Below, piece by piece: positions 50,771-58,813 of a DNA stretch of 64,000 bases (the stretch's first letter is position 1; the number at the start of each line of letters is the position of its first letter). Under the pieces are notes generated by a model. That model was not told the DNA's origin. It worked only from the letters and a program-made list of their open reading frames with translations, and searched no databases. Source of the stretch: Candidatus Micrarchaeota archaeon CG1_02_47_40. Lineage in GTDB: Archaea; Micrarchaeota; Micrarchaeia; Anstonellales; CG1-02-47-40. The position numbers and the translations under genes are program-made. The DNA lies in the NCBI GenBank assembly GCA_001871475.1, contig MNVE01000016.1, forward strand, positions 62,001 to 126,000, written 5' to 3'.

Positions 50771-51523
50771 ATGATTGAAGATGTGAAAATAGTTATTACG
50801 AAGAAGTTTTCCTCCAAGAACCCGATTATAGTGGAAGGGTTTCCCGGAATCGGGCTTGTGGGAACGATTTCAGCCTCCTACCTTGTTGAGAAGATGAAGA
50901 TGGAGCAGGTGGGGCATGTCACAAGCCGCTCCTTTCCCCCGCTGGCTGCGGTGCATAAATACGTCCCTATGCACCCTGCGCGCGTTTATGCCTCGCGCGA
51001 CGGGAAGTATATAGTAATTCTATCGGAATTCGTAATACCTATGATGAAGGTGCGCAACCTTGCTGATGTGATTTATGATTTTGCGCTGGAGAGGAAGGCG
51101 CGCGAAATCATCTCCCTTGGCGGCATCACAATAAAGGGGGAGCAGGATACGGTTTATGCGATTGCAAGCACCCCTGCGATTGTAAAGAAGCTCTCCTCAA
51201 CTAAAGGGGTTGAGCTCATAAAGGAAGGGGCGACAACAGGAGTGGCAGGAGTATTGCTTGCGCGGGGGGCTGATGAGAATTTCCCTGTAAGCTCCCTTCT
51301 TGCAGAGGCGCACGCCGAATTCATGGACCCGAAAGGAGCGGCGATGGTGATAGAAGTGCTCAATAAAATGCTTGGGATGAAGATTGACACTACTGATTTG
51401 GAGAGCGAAGCAAACCAGATTCAGGAAAAAATGAGGGACATAATTGACAAGGCAAAGATAGTGCATGAGCGGTACAAGGAGACGGAAGGGAAAGACCACT
51501 CCCTTGGGCCGATGTACGGGTAA
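50771..51523 (+). CDS. PAC2 family protein (proteasome assembly chaperone-like)
   Basis: A 250-residue archaeal PAC2 protein. NPIIVEGFPGIGLVGTISAS is the PAC2 signature; VGHVTSRSFPPLAAVHKYVP and SLGGITIKGEQDTVYAIAST follow, and the C-terminus is a helical coiled end (ESEANQIQEKMRDIIDKAK). Homologues of this form (ATP-grasp-like PAC2) are linked to proteasome assembly in eukaryotes; archaeal function is inferred. The C-terminal coil may aid oligomerisation. Confidence 0.87.
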   Translation: MIEDVKIVITKKFSSKNPIIVEGFPGIGLVGTISASYLVEKMKMEQVGHVTSRSFPPLAAVHKYVPMHPARVYASRDGKYIVILSEFVIPMMKVRNLADVIYDFALERKAREIISLGGITIKGEQDTVYAIASTPAIVKKLSSTKGVELIKEGATTGVAGVLLARGADENFPVSSLLAEAHAEFMDPKGAAMVIEVLNKMLGMKIDTTDLESEANQIQEKMRDIIDKAKIVHERYKETEGKDHSLGPMYG

Positions 51524-51575
51524 GGAACCCCGCGGGCTTCGCACATCTTGAATGGTTTATAATAAGGTGGAGAAT

Positions 51576-51704
51576 ATGCTCCGAATATCCGAAGAAGAAT
51601 TGCCTGAAGAGGAGCTAAAAAAGCATCTTGAAACTGCCCAAAGAATGAAAGAAGGAAAGGAAGGTATTTCTTGGGATGAGTTTAAGAAGAAGGCAGTCTG
51701 GTAA
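51576..51704 (+). CDS. small protein resembling an antitoxin C-terminus (42 aa)
   Basis: An ORF with TTTATAATAAGGTGGAGAAT before its ATG, giving both a TATA-like box and a GGTGG ribosome site. It encodes MLRISEEELPEEELKKHLET then a stretch ending in SWDEFKKKAVW. The final GKEGISWDEFKKK part is like the C-terminal end of RelB/ParD-type antitoxins (charged helix, then S-x-E/D-E-x-K-K). No toxin-like partner adjoins it: the next gene is convergent. It could be an orphan antitoxin or a free small protein. Confidence 0.55.
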   Translation: MLRISEEELPEEELKKHLETAQRMKEGKEGISWDEFKKKAVW

Positions 51705-51706
51705 AT

Positions 51707-52507
51707 TCAAGAAATAAGATCGAAATAAACTTCCCCTAATCTCCTTGCCAATTCCCCTGCAGTATAAGTGTTTCCCTTTTTCTTGTAGAGCAAATTTCCC
51801 GCCTTTCCATTTAGGAAAGCTGCCGCGCAAGCAGAGGTAAAAGCTGAATTCTTGCAGAAGAAAGAGGCGCAGACTCCTGCTAAAACGTCTCCTGTTCCTC
51901 CTTTTGTCATTCCCGCGTTTCCCGTGCGGTTGAGTTTTATTTTTCCTTTTCCTCCTGCAATCACATCAATTTTCCCTTTCAGTAAGATAGTGCAGCCATA
52001 CTTTCTTGCCATTCTTTCTGCGTTTTCCCTGCTAGCCTTCATCCCGAAAAGCCTTTCAAATTCGCGTTCGTGAGGAGTAAGAATGACATTTTCATGCAGA
52101 AGAAGCGGGTTGGACAATAACGAGAAAGCGGTCGCATCTAAAACACAGCGCGCTTTTGTTTTCAGTATCACCCGCAGTAATTCTCCATTCTCCTTACTCT
52201 CATCTATTCCGCATCCGAAAAGAATGCAGTCAAATTCCTTCAATTTTCTTTCGGCTTCCTTCCTCTCAATTACAATTACTTCCAGCATTCCTTCTTTCAT
52301 CTTCCTTGCAATTCGCATATTCTCTTTTATAGAGGAGAAATATACCAAATCAACAAACTGGGAGGCGGCAATCGCAGCTAAAAGGGGCGCGCCGTGGTAG
52401 GTTTTTCCTCCTCCGAAAATGAGAAGCTTTCCGTTTTCTCCTTTGTGAGAGGAGGGTTTTGGCTGGGCAAGGTTAAGCAAATCTTTCCGAGAGCAGGCGG
52501 AACGCAT
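51707..52507 (-). CDS. nnrD: ADP-dependent NAD(P)H-hydrate dehydratase
   Basis: A 266-residue ribokinase-like enzyme that repairs hydrated NAD(P)H using ADP or ATP. GKLLIFGGGKTYHGAPLLAA starts the fold, VILTPHEREFERLFGMKAS is the family LTPH motif, and LNRTGNAGMTKGGTGDVLAG holds the NAGMTKGGTGD catalytic Asp. Length is that of the single-domain NnrD form; the partner epimerase is not in the window. It lies four bases from the stomatin-like gene's stop and is cotranscribed with it. Confidence 0.92.
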   Translation of the reverse strand: MRSACSRKDLLNLAQPKPSSHKGENGKLLIFGGGKTYHGAPLLAAIAASQFVDLVYFSSIKENMRIARKMKEGMLEVIVIERKEAERKLKEFDCILFGCGIDESKENGELLRVILKTKARCVLDATAFSLLSNPLLLHENVILTPHEREFERLFGMKASRENAERMARKYGCTILLKGKIDVIAGGKGKIKLNRTGNAGMTKGGTGDVLAGVCASFFCKNSAFTSACAAAFLNGKAGNLLYKKKGNTYTAGELARRLGEVYFDLIS

Positions 52508-52511
52508 ATCC

Positions 52512-53285
52512 CTACCCTTTCTTCTCCCTCTTCCCCATCAATCCCTTTAGCGCTTCCAGCATTTCTATGGGCGCCACAAACACTATTGTGTTGCTCTGGT
52601 CCGCTGAAACATCTGAAAGCGTCTGCAGTGTCCGTAAATGCAATGCCCCCTGCGTCTTTGCAAGCATCCCTGCCGCATCAGCCAAATTCTGCGCGGCGGC
52701 TTTCTCTCCCGTGCTCATTATGATTGTGGCTCTCTTCTCCCTTTCCGCTTCTGCCTGGCGCGCCATCGCCCTCTTCATGTCAGCGGGAAGCTCTATATCC
52801 TGTATCTTTATTGCGGTAATGTCTATGCCCCAATCGGAAGTCTCCTTATCCACGATTGCTTTTATCTCATCCGCAACCTCGTCGCGGTTTGAAAGCACGG
52901 TATCCAGCTCCTTGTTTCCCACCACGTCCCTTAATGCCGTCTGCGCATACTGGGAAACCGCATAAGAGTAGTTTTCTATTTCAAGCACCGCCTTTTTCGG
53001 GTCCTCAACGCGCATATACACTACTCCGTTCACGTTTGCAGGAACGTTGTCCTTTGTCATTACCTCCTGCTTCGGTATGTCTATTGTCGCAACGCGCGTG
53101 TCCAAAACCTGCATGCTTTGTATTATCGGAAGTATGAAATTCAAGCCCGGCTCTGCGGTGCCAGAGTATTTCCCAAGCGTGAAGATGATGCCTCTTTGGT
53201 ATTGCATCACCACCCTTATTGATGAAATGGCAAGTATTATTCCAGCAACGGCTACTATTGGAAGGCACGTGAAAAAGTCTGACAT
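52512..53285 (-). CDS. SPFH/stomatin-like membrane protein (slipin)
   Basis: A 257-residue protein. One N-terminal hydrophobic segment (LPIVAVAGIILAISSIRVV) anchors it, and the SPFH domain follows with YQRGIIFTLGKYSGTAEPGL, ATIDIPKQEVMTKDNVPANV and IQDIELPADMKRAMARQAEA. Slipins commonly pair with an NfeD membrane protease; no nfeD is adjacent here. The ATG at 53285 follows GGTGATTTTA. It may organise a membrane microdomain or hold membrane proteases. Confidence 0.9.
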   Translation of the reverse strand: MSDFFTCLPIVAVAGIILAISSIRVVMQYQRGIIFTLGKYSGTAEPGLNFILPIIQSMQVLDTRVATIDIPKQEVMTKDNVPANVNGVVYMRVEDPKKAVLEIENYSYAVSQYAQTALRDVVGNKELDTVLSNRDEVADEIKAIVDKETSDWGIDITAIKIQDIELPADMKRAMARQAEAEREKRATIIMSTGEKAAAQNLADAAGMLAKTQGALHLRTLQTLSDVSADQSNTIVFVAPIEMLEALKGLMGKREKKG

Positions 53286-53428
53286 TAAAATCACCTGGAA
53301 GAGTATTTGCAAAACAGCTTATTAATGGTATGGGGAAAAAGCCAACTTGAGAAGAAAATATCTAACAGAAAAAGAAAGGAACGCTACAACTATATACTGG
53401 AGGAGTTTTTTAGTAAAATTACTACAAT

Positions 53429-54256
53429 TCAACGGATATGGATTTCCTTATTCATCCTTTCTATTTCCTTCAGAGCCGCCCCTGCAAAATCTTCCGTCTT
53501 CTGCTCAAGATAAGCGTAATTTATTGAAGAGGAGGCGTTTATGAGGCAAAGGTGAACATTTTCCCCATACGCACGCTTCAGTATTTTGGCTGTTTCTTTT
53601 GCGCTTGCCCCCTGCGAGCCGACTCCGGGTATGAGAAGGGGCACTTTTGCAGGAGAGAGAACTTTTGCAATCGTTCGCAATTCCTTTGGCGCCGTAGCGC
53701 CAACTACTGCTCCAAGCAAACCTTTCCCTTCATCCAGCGCCGCAAGATTCTGCGCCACGTGAAGATAAAGCGGTTTCCCGCCTGCCTTCAAAGACTGCAA
53801 TTCCCCTGCCGAAGGGTTGGAAGTCCTGCAAAGCACATAGGAGAAGCAATCTGGAAACTGCATGAATGGCTTTATGGAATCGCTTCCCGTATACGGAGAA
53901 ACTGTTGTTGCGTCTGCCCCGTAAAACTCAAATATTTCCCTTGCATATGCTCCGGCGCTCGTTGAGATGTCCCCTCTTTTCGCATCTAAAATTATTGGGT
54001 ATTTTCCCTTGTATTTTGCAATCAATTCCCTTAACGCCCTCAATCCCTCAAAGCCATATTGGGCAAAAAAGGCGTAATTCGGCTTTAGCGCGGAAACTTT
54101 AGGGGAAGCATCAAGAATTGAGGAGTAAAAGTGAATTATGCGTGCTTCGGTGTTGCCTTCTTTCAGAGGTATTTTCTCAAGCACAGGGTCAAGCCCCATG
54201 CAAAGGATGGATTTTGATTCGGCGGATTTTTGCATCAACCGTTCAGTATATCTCAT
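53429..54256 (-). CDS. pyrF: orotidine 5'-phosphate decarboxylase, bacterial-type subfamily 2
   Basis: A 275-residue enzyme for the last step of UMP synthesis. ILCMGLDPVLEKIP and the Asp-Lys motif YPIILDAKRGDISTSAGAYA (DAKRGD at 91-96) are present, then VSPYTGSDSIKPFM and PLLIPGVGSQGASAKET. The DAKRGD form and length mark the subfamily found mainly in bacteria; the usual archaeal enzyme is shorter with a D-x-K-x-x-D motif of another form. It is cotranscribed with pyrE (5 bases). Transfer from bacteria is likely but needs a tree. Confidence 0.9.
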   Translation of the reverse strand: MRYTERLMQKSAESKSILCMGLDPVLEKIPLKEGNTEARIIHFYSSILDASPKVSALKPNYAFFAQYGFEGLRALRELIAKYKGKYPIILDAKRGDISTSAGAYAREIFEFYGADATTVSPYTGSDSIKPFMQFPDCFSYVLCRTSNPSAGELQSLKAGGKPLYLHVAQNLAALDEGKGLLGAVVGATAPKELRTIAKVLSPAKVPLLIPGVGSQGASAKETAKILKRAYGENVHLCLINASSSINYAYLEQKTEDFAGAALKEIERMNKEIHIR

Positions 54257-54261
54257 GCTCC

Positions 54262-54951
54262 CTACACCCCGTATTGCTTTTTGTATTTCAGGTAAGCTTC
54301 GTGTATTTTTGCATCTATCTTTCCCTTCTCTTTCAAATATTCAAATGCTTCTCCCGCACTTATTATCGAATGCACTTTCGCCCCGAACTTCTTCTCAAAC
54401 TCCAAAGAGGCATTCTTCCCGCCCATGTCTTTTTCCTGCCTGTCAAATGCTATGAAAACAGCAGTGATTTTTGACTTCGGGGAGATTGCCCTTATCTTTC
54501 CTATTGCCTCCTCCTTTGCCGCGCCCGTTGTAAGCACATCATCAATGAGAATTATGCGTTCAGTTTCCTTTAGTGGCGCTCCTACAAGGATATTATTGGT
54601 GCCTGCCGCCTTGCAGTCCCCGTAAGTTTTTGCCTCTTTTCTGTCAAAGCACCAGTTTTTGTCCAGTTTGTATTTTGAAAAGAGGGCAGTGCAGGTGGAA
54701 ACAGCAAGAGATATTCCCTTGTAGGCGGGCCCAAAGATTATGTCAAATTTATCGCCTAATCTTGATTTTATCGCATCTGCGTAGAATGAAGCAAGGGAGG
54801 AAGTGGAGGAACCGGAATAAAACGAGGCAGTGGAAAAGAAGTAAGGGGAGATTCTGCCGCTTTTCAGGGTGAATTCCCCGAATTTGAGCGCATTGCTTTT
54901 CAGGAGGAATTCAACGAATTTTTGCTTGTATTCTTCCATTGGCGCACCCAT
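54262..54951 (-). CDS. pyrE: orotate phosphoribosyltransferase
   Basis: A 229-residue type I phosphoribosyltransferase making OMP from orotate and PRPP. FTLKSGRISPYFFSTASFYS and FGPAYKGISLAVSTCTALF are the orotate-binding and core parts, and RIILIDDVLTTGAAKEEAIG is the PRPP loop. GGGGAG lies before the ATG at 54951; the open frame runs 22 codons further, across the divergent promoter. It precedes pyrF in a two-gene operon and is divergent from the DUF63 gene. Confidence 0.92.
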   Translation of the reverse strand: MGAPMEEYKQKFVEFLLKSNALKFGEFTLKSGRISPYFFSTASFYSGSSTSSLASFYADAIKSRLGDKFDIIFGPAYKGISLAVSTCTALFSKYKLDKNWCFDRKEAKTYGDCKAAGTNNILVGAPLKETERIILIDDVLTTGAAKEEAIGKIRAISPKSKITAVFIAFDRQEKDMGGKNASLEFEKKFGAKVHSIISAGEAFEYLKEKGKIDAKIHEAYLKYKKQYGV

Positions 54952-54969
54952 TAATTTGCTCCCCTTATG

Positions 54970-54977
54970 TTTAAAGC
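54970..54977 (+). promoter_or_regulatory. TATA box for the DUF63 gene
   Basis: GTTTAAAG is centred 27 nt before the ATG at 55001, giving a leaderless start. The same short intergenic space holds the promoter of pyrE on the other strand. Confidence 0.55.
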
Positions 54978-55000
54978 GTTTCTCCCTCACAATATTTTCA

Positions 55001-55936
55001 ATGGCAGACTTCTTCACCGATTATTTCCTGGAACCCATAAACTCGCACGCGGGATATAACTTAGTGAATACCCTTGCGTATGCCTTGATTGCGCTTTTGT
55101 TTGCTTATGGGATTTATTTGGCATTGAAAAAGTATAAGGTGCGCGTTGGAAAGGAATTTTTCCTTGCAGTCATCTCCTTTGTGCTTTTGGGCTCCACAAT
55201 GCGGGTGGTAAGCGATTCGGTTGATACGGGAGTGATGGGAAAGTATGTTATGGAGAACGGAGGCTCGGCGGTCGCAGGCGCATATTCAGCCATCCTCTCA
55301 TCTCATTTATACGATTACAAACAGGTAAGCAATCCCCTTGACATTGTTTTCGCGCTCCACTCGCCGGGAATTTATTTTATGGTGGGCGGGCTTTTCCTGC
55401 TGACAATTGCGGTTTGTTGCCGTTTTAGCCGCCTGCAATATGCAAAATTCGTTGGCTTGGCGCTCTGGCTTCCCAATTTTCTTTTGCTTGCCCCCATGAT
55501 GAGGTATTTGATTTACGGAGCAGTTGTGCTTGCATTAGTGTGCTTTGCGTACTTTGCCTCAAAAATGCTCTTTAAGCGCTTCGGGATTGTCTCTTCCCTT
55601 GCCGCTTTTGTGGTTCTGGCGCATTCCATAGACGGTGCCGCCACTTTCACGGTGATAGATATTTACAATAAGTTTGAGCCTGCCTGCACTCTCCTGAATA
55701 AGTGCTATTTTGAACAGCATGTGCTTTCAAATGCGATAGGGCAGATTTTTGCATTCACCGGGGTTGGCTTCCTTTTATATTTCATAGTAAAAGCGGCATT
55801 TTCCTTTGTGGCGGCGTATTTCATCTGCAGGGAAGCGCAGGATGAGAACGAGAGGAATTATTTGTTCCTTCTTATAATCGTATTCGGCTTGGCGCCGGGA
55901 ATTAGGGATGTTTTAAGGATGGTTTGCGGGGCGTGA
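55001..55936 (+). CDS. DUF63 family membrane protein
   Basis: A 311-residue archaeal membrane protein with about eight hydrophobic segments. ADFFTDYFLEPINSHAGYNL is the family's typical start, followed by LGSTMRVVSDSVDTG and VVLAHSIDGAATFTVIDIYN, which carry the conserved acidic residues (SxDG-xT). Function is unknown. It is placed directly ahead of dphB with one base between, so they share a transcript. Confidence 0.85.
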   Translation: MADFFTDYFLEPINSHAGYNLVNTLAYALIALLFAYGIYLALKKYKVRVGKEFFLAVISFVLLGSTMRVVSDSVDTGVMGKYVMENGGSAVAGAYSAILSSHLYDYKQVSNPLDIVFALHSPGIYFMVGGLFLLTIAVCCRFSRLQYAKFVGLALWLPNFLLLAPMMRYLIYGAVVLALVCFAYFASKMLFKRFGIVSSLAAFVVLAHSIDGAATFTVIDIYNKFEPACTLLNKCYFEQHVLSNAIGQIFAFTGVGFLLYFIVKAAFSFVAAYFICREAQDENERNYLFLLIIVFGLAPGIRDVLRMVCGA

Positions 55937-55937
55937 T

Positions 55938-56693
55938 ATGCTTTATTTAATCGGGATTGGAATCGGAAATGAGAAAGGGCTGACATTGGAAGGAGCGGAA
56001 GCCCTGAAGAAATGCAAGATAGTCTTCTTGGAGGATTATACGAATTTAGTTGAGAAGGAAACGGTAACGGGGATTGAAAAGATTGCTGGAAGGAAAGTTG
56101 AAATTCTGGGAAGGGAAGCTGTTGAAGGGGAGAAGAAAATATTGCAGGCAGCTGAAAAAGAAAAAACCGCCCTGCTTGTTTCAGGCGACCCGCTTATCGC
56201 CACAACGCATGTTTCGCTTGTTCTCTCGGCAAGGAAAAAAGGTATATGGGTAAAAATCATCCATGCTTCAAGCATTCTTTCCTGTGCGATTGGAGAAAGC
56301 GGCTTGCAGGCATACAAATTCGGGAAAAGCGTAACGCTGGCTGGGTGGAGCAGAGGATACGAACCGAAAGACGCTTATTTCGTGATTGAGGAAAATAAGA
56401 AAAGAGGGCTGCATACGCTCGTATTCCTTGATATAAAGGAAGGGAAATGCATGGAAGCAAAAGAGGCAGTTGAATTGCTGGAGGAAACGGAACGCAGGAA
56501 GAAAAAAGGGGTAATCGCAAGTGAAACACAGATGGTTGCTATCTCCTCGCTTGGAAGAAAAGAGCAGAAAATCTCTTTTGGGGAAATTGAAAAACTGAAA
56601 AAAGCAGAGTTGGGAAAATCTCCCTCAATACTTATTTTTCCTGCGAAACTGCATTTTCTTGAGGAGGAATGGCTAAACTATTTCAAACTCTAA
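55938..56693 (+). CDS. dphB: diphthine synthase
   Basis: A 251-residue SAM-dependent enzyme that methylates the elongation factor 2 histidine derivative in diphthamide synthesis. LYLIGIGIGNEKGLTLEGAE is the TP-methyltransferase start; VSGDPLIATTHVSLVLSARK is the SAM loop; GIWVKIIHASSILSCAIGES and HTLVFLDIKEGKCM are standard. It overlaps the convergent JAMM gene by 21 bases at the 3' end. Confidence 0.92.
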   Translation: MLYLIGIGIGNEKGLTLEGAEALKKCKIVFLEDYTNLVEKETVTGIEKIAGRKVEILGREAVEGEKKILQAAEKEKTALLVSGDPLIATTHVSLVLSARKKGIWVKIIHASSILSCAIGESGLQAYKFGKSVTLAGWSRGYEPKDAYFVIEENKKRGLHTLVFLDIKEGKCMEAKEAVELLEETERRKKKGVIASETQMVAISSLGRKEQKISFGEIEKLKKAELGKSPSILIFPAKLHFLEEEWLNYFKL

Positions 56694-57050
56694 TTTTCTT
56701 CCATTTCCATCGTAAAAGCAAATTGAGCGCTCCGTATAGGGGTAAGCTGCTATTGCGTGAATTCTGCCTGATTTTGTAAAGAGATTCCTGTCCGCCTGTG
56801 AGGGAAGCGCATTTCCATTGGGATGTGAGTGCAAAACACCGCATTCTCCAGAATGGGCAGGCACCTGCCAGTAATCAAGCTGTGAGAAGCCGTCACCCAG
56901 AATTGAACCGGGTATTACCAGTATCGCGATGATTATTCCTTCCTCCTCCCTTAGCATGCCGATGAATTCATGAGGATGTGATGCTTTTGATGCTTCTAAG
57001 GCAAACTCAAGCGCATCGCGGCTTATTCTCACGGTTTTTTTCTTTTCCAC
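56673..57050 (-). CDS. JAB1/MPN (JAMM) metalloprotease-like protein
   Basis: A 125-residue archaeal JAMM domain. The zinc set is complete: Glu28 in HPHEFIGML, His74 and His76 with Ser84 and Asp87 in GVLHSHPNGNALPSQAD. Archaeal relatives cleave ubiquitin-like SAMP modifiers; that is the likely role, unproven here. The short length means a bare catalytic domain without insertions. It overlaps the end of dphB by 21 bases and is divergent from a 58-residue small protein. Confidence 0.88.
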   Translation of the reverse strand: MEKKKTVRISRDALEFALEASKASHPHEFIGMLREEEGIIIAILVIPGSILGDGFSQLDYWQVPAHSGECGVLHSHPNGNALPSQADRNLFTKSGRIHAIAAYPYTERSICFYDGNGRKLEFEIV

Positions 57051-57085
57051 AAGGATTTTAAGTGAGTTAAAACCTATATAATGGC

Positions 57086-57262
57086 ATGGCAGATAACAAG
57101 CAGCAGTTGGCTGATGAACTTAGCAGGCTTGCCGGAAGGCAGGCAATAAGAAGGGACCCGCTGACAAAGGAAAAGGAGGCGCAGAAGGATGAACACCAAA
57201 GGATAGCGGATGTCGTAAAAAAACAAGCGCAGGAAACAATGCGGTCGCTAGGACTTGCATGA
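57086..57262 (+). CDS. small charged helical protein (58 aa)
   Basis: An ORF starting MADNKQQLADELSRLAGRQA and ending with a stretch that closes ETMRSLGLA. It is hydrophilic and probably one or two helices, with no cysteine. CTATATAATGG lies directly before, and a second ATG five bases upstream is in another frame and stops after 22 codons. The frame is open over 58 codons with charged-helix composition, so it is more likely real than chance. It lies between the divergent JAMM gene and the PHP gene. I do not recognise it. Confidence 0.6.
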   Translation: MADNKQQLADELSRLAGRQAIRRDPLTKEKEAQKDEHQRIADVVKKQAQETMRSLGLA

Positions 57263-57297
57263 TTAACCTTTTATTCAGCCTCCTCTAATTTTACAAT

Positions 57298-57915
57298 ATG
57301 CTTAAAATAGACCTTCACGTGCATTCAAAAAACTCTGCTGATGGAACAGGCACTATAGAAGAGAATGCGATTTCTGCAAAGAAAAGGGGAATTGGTGCGA
57401 TAGCTATTTGCGACCATGATTTTTTGAGCGGAGGCAGGAGGAAGGTTAATGGCATTCTTATACTTTACGGGCAGGAAATCTCAACTAAAGAAGGGCACGT
57501 GCTTGTGCTGGGAGTTAAGAAGAGATATGCAAAGGGGATTGGCGCGCGGGAGCTTGTGAAAAAGGTAAGAAAAGCAGGAGGAGTGACGATTGCCGCCCAT
57601 CCATTTGCATTGCGCCCGGACTGTTTGGGGAATCTTTCGCTTGAGATTGGTTTTGACGCAATAGAGCGCTTCAATGGAAAGGCATTCGGGAATAATATAC
57701 AAAATATAATGCACAAAAGAAAGGGAGTTGGAGGAAGCGATGCGCATTCAGCCCAGGAGGTTGGGGACGCGTATACTAAAATGCCTTGTGAAGCAAATGA
57801 AAAGGAAATATTGGAGTGTATTAAGGAAGGAAAATTTGCGGCGATCTGGAGCACGAAATTGAGGAACATTCCCTTAAGGTATTGCGCTAAAGCAAGGAAG
57901 CTTTTGAGAGTATGA
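57298..57915 (+). CDS. PHP-domain phosphoesterase-like protein
   Basis: A 205-residue PHP domain. The metal-binding motifs are IDLHVHSKNSADGTG (HxH), IAICDHDFLSGG (DHD), YGQEIST (Glu), TIAAHPFALRPDCLG (HP) and GVGGSDAHSAQEVGDAYT (DxH). It would hydrolyse a phosphoester, with histidinol phosphate, nucleotides or RNA ends possible. The protein ends in a basic segment. NAD kinase starts eight bases later in the same direction. Confidence 0.88.
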   Translation: MLKIDLHVHSKNSADGTGTIEENAISAKKRGIGAIAICDHDFLSGGRRKVNGILILYGQEISTKEGHVLVLGVKKRYAKGIGARELVKKVRKAGGVTIAAHPFALRPDCLGNLSLEIGFDAIERFNGKAFGNNIQNIMHKRKGVGGSDAHSAQEVGDAYTKMPCEANEKEILECIKEGKFAAIWSTKLRNIPLRYCAKARKLLRV

Positions 57916-57922
57916 GGTTTTT

Positions 57923-58642
57923 ATGATGGGAAAAATACGCACTGCAATTGTAATATGGAATCCGAAAAAGAAAAGCGCTAAGGCGATTGGAAGCGCGGTT
58001 GAAAAATTCCTGCAGAAGAAAGGAGTGAAAATAATTAAGGGAAGGAAAGCGGATTTGCTTGTTGCGGTTTCAGGGGATGGGACGATACTTTACAACAAGA
58101 ACAAATATTCCGCCATTATTTTTGGGATTGGCTCAAAAAAGAGCTTTGTCTGCCAGGCGAATGAGAGGGATTGGAAGGGGAAGTTGGAAAGATTGCTGGC
58201 AAAGCCACGCTTTGAAAAAAGAATGCTCCTTTCCTCACTGCTTGACGGGAGGAAGCTGCCTGATGCGCTCAATGAGGTGGTTGTGCGAAACAGGGCGCAC
58301 AGAATTTTGGAATTGAAGCTGTTTGTGGGGAAGAGAAAGTTCGCTTTCCGCGCGGACGGGATTATGTTCTCCACTCCGACGGGCTCTTCCGCATATGCCT
58401 ATTCCTGCGGAGGAAGGGAGCTTGGAAAACAGGAGAAGAAGTATGAGATAGTGGCGATTGCACCCTTCAGGAGGGCTTTTTCCCCTCTTATTGTTCCGCA
58501 AAGCACGAAATGCCTCCTGAAAATCGTTTCCGAATGCGATGCGCACGCGGTAATTGATGGGCAGTTTGCGTATAGGCTGAAAAGGAAGAGCAAAGTGAAG
58601 GTTTGGAGGAGCGGAAGGGAAGTCCTGCTTGCGAGAGCATAG
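57923..58642 (+). CDS. NAD kinase
   Basis: A 239-residue NAD(+) kinase. The active-site GDG loop is AVSGDGTILYNK (GDGT 51-54); NEVVVRNRAHRILELKL holds the Asn-Glu pair, and ADGIMFSTPTGSSAYAYSCGG is the nucleotide motif, with Ser and Cys at positions usually Thr and Ala. DAHAVIDGQ is the final family motif. Two consecutive ATGs make the exact start uncertain by one codon. The enzyme provides NADP, used by HMG-CoA reductase, among others. Confidence 0.9.
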   Translation: MMGKIRTAIVIWNPKKKSAKAIGSAVEKFLQKKGVKIIKGRKADLLVAVSGDGTILYNKNKYSAIIFGIGSKKSFVCQANERDWKGKLERLLAKPRFEKRMLLSSLLDGRKLPDALNEVVVRNRAHRILELKLFVGKRKFAFRADGIMFSTPTGSSAYAYSCGGRELGKQEKKYEIVAIAPFRRAFSPLIVPQSTKCLLKIVSECDAHAVIDGQFAYRLKRKSKVKVWRSGREVLLARA

Positions 58643-58701
58643 GTTTGCACGAAACAATACTTTTATAAACTTTTTTTGGCAGATTGTGTGCTGGTGGTTT
58701 T

Positions 58702-58788
58702 ATGGGCATGGCGCACATTTTTAAGAGACCTGTTCAGCCGCAGATTTTAAGTGCGGGGGATGCCCTGAAATCCGCTCCGCCTTCTTAG
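58702..58788 (+). CDS. possible small protein (28 aa)
   Basis: TTTTATAAACTT (about 58667-58678) and GGTGG at 58693-58697 precede this ATG by promoter- and ribosome-like spacing. It encodes MGMAHIFKRPVQPQILSAGD and ends KSAPPS. No hydrophobic helix is seen. The stop codon lies inside the palindrome at 58785-58800, so binding of a regulator there would also affect its transcript. I do not recognise it. Confidence 0.45.
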   Translation: MGMAHIFKRPVQPQILSAGDALKSAPPS

Positions 58789-58800
58789 ACAGTTGTCTAA
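58785..58800. promoter_or_regulatory. perfect palindromic operator-like site TTAGACA-GT-TGTCTAA
   Basis: Seven-base arms with a two-base centre are fully complementary. It sits 14 bases before the TATA box (58814-58822) of the regulator gene at 58848, the place for an operator or activator site. Autoregulation by the HTH protein is the simplest guess. Confidence 0.65.
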
Positions 58801-58813
58801 CCTCTATACGATA

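Noticed and set aside
51524-51545. Certain member of the hairpin-element family after the PAC2 gene
   Set aside because: Only about 13 bases (GCGGGCTTCGCAC) look similar; too short to call, mentioned only as a possible remnant.
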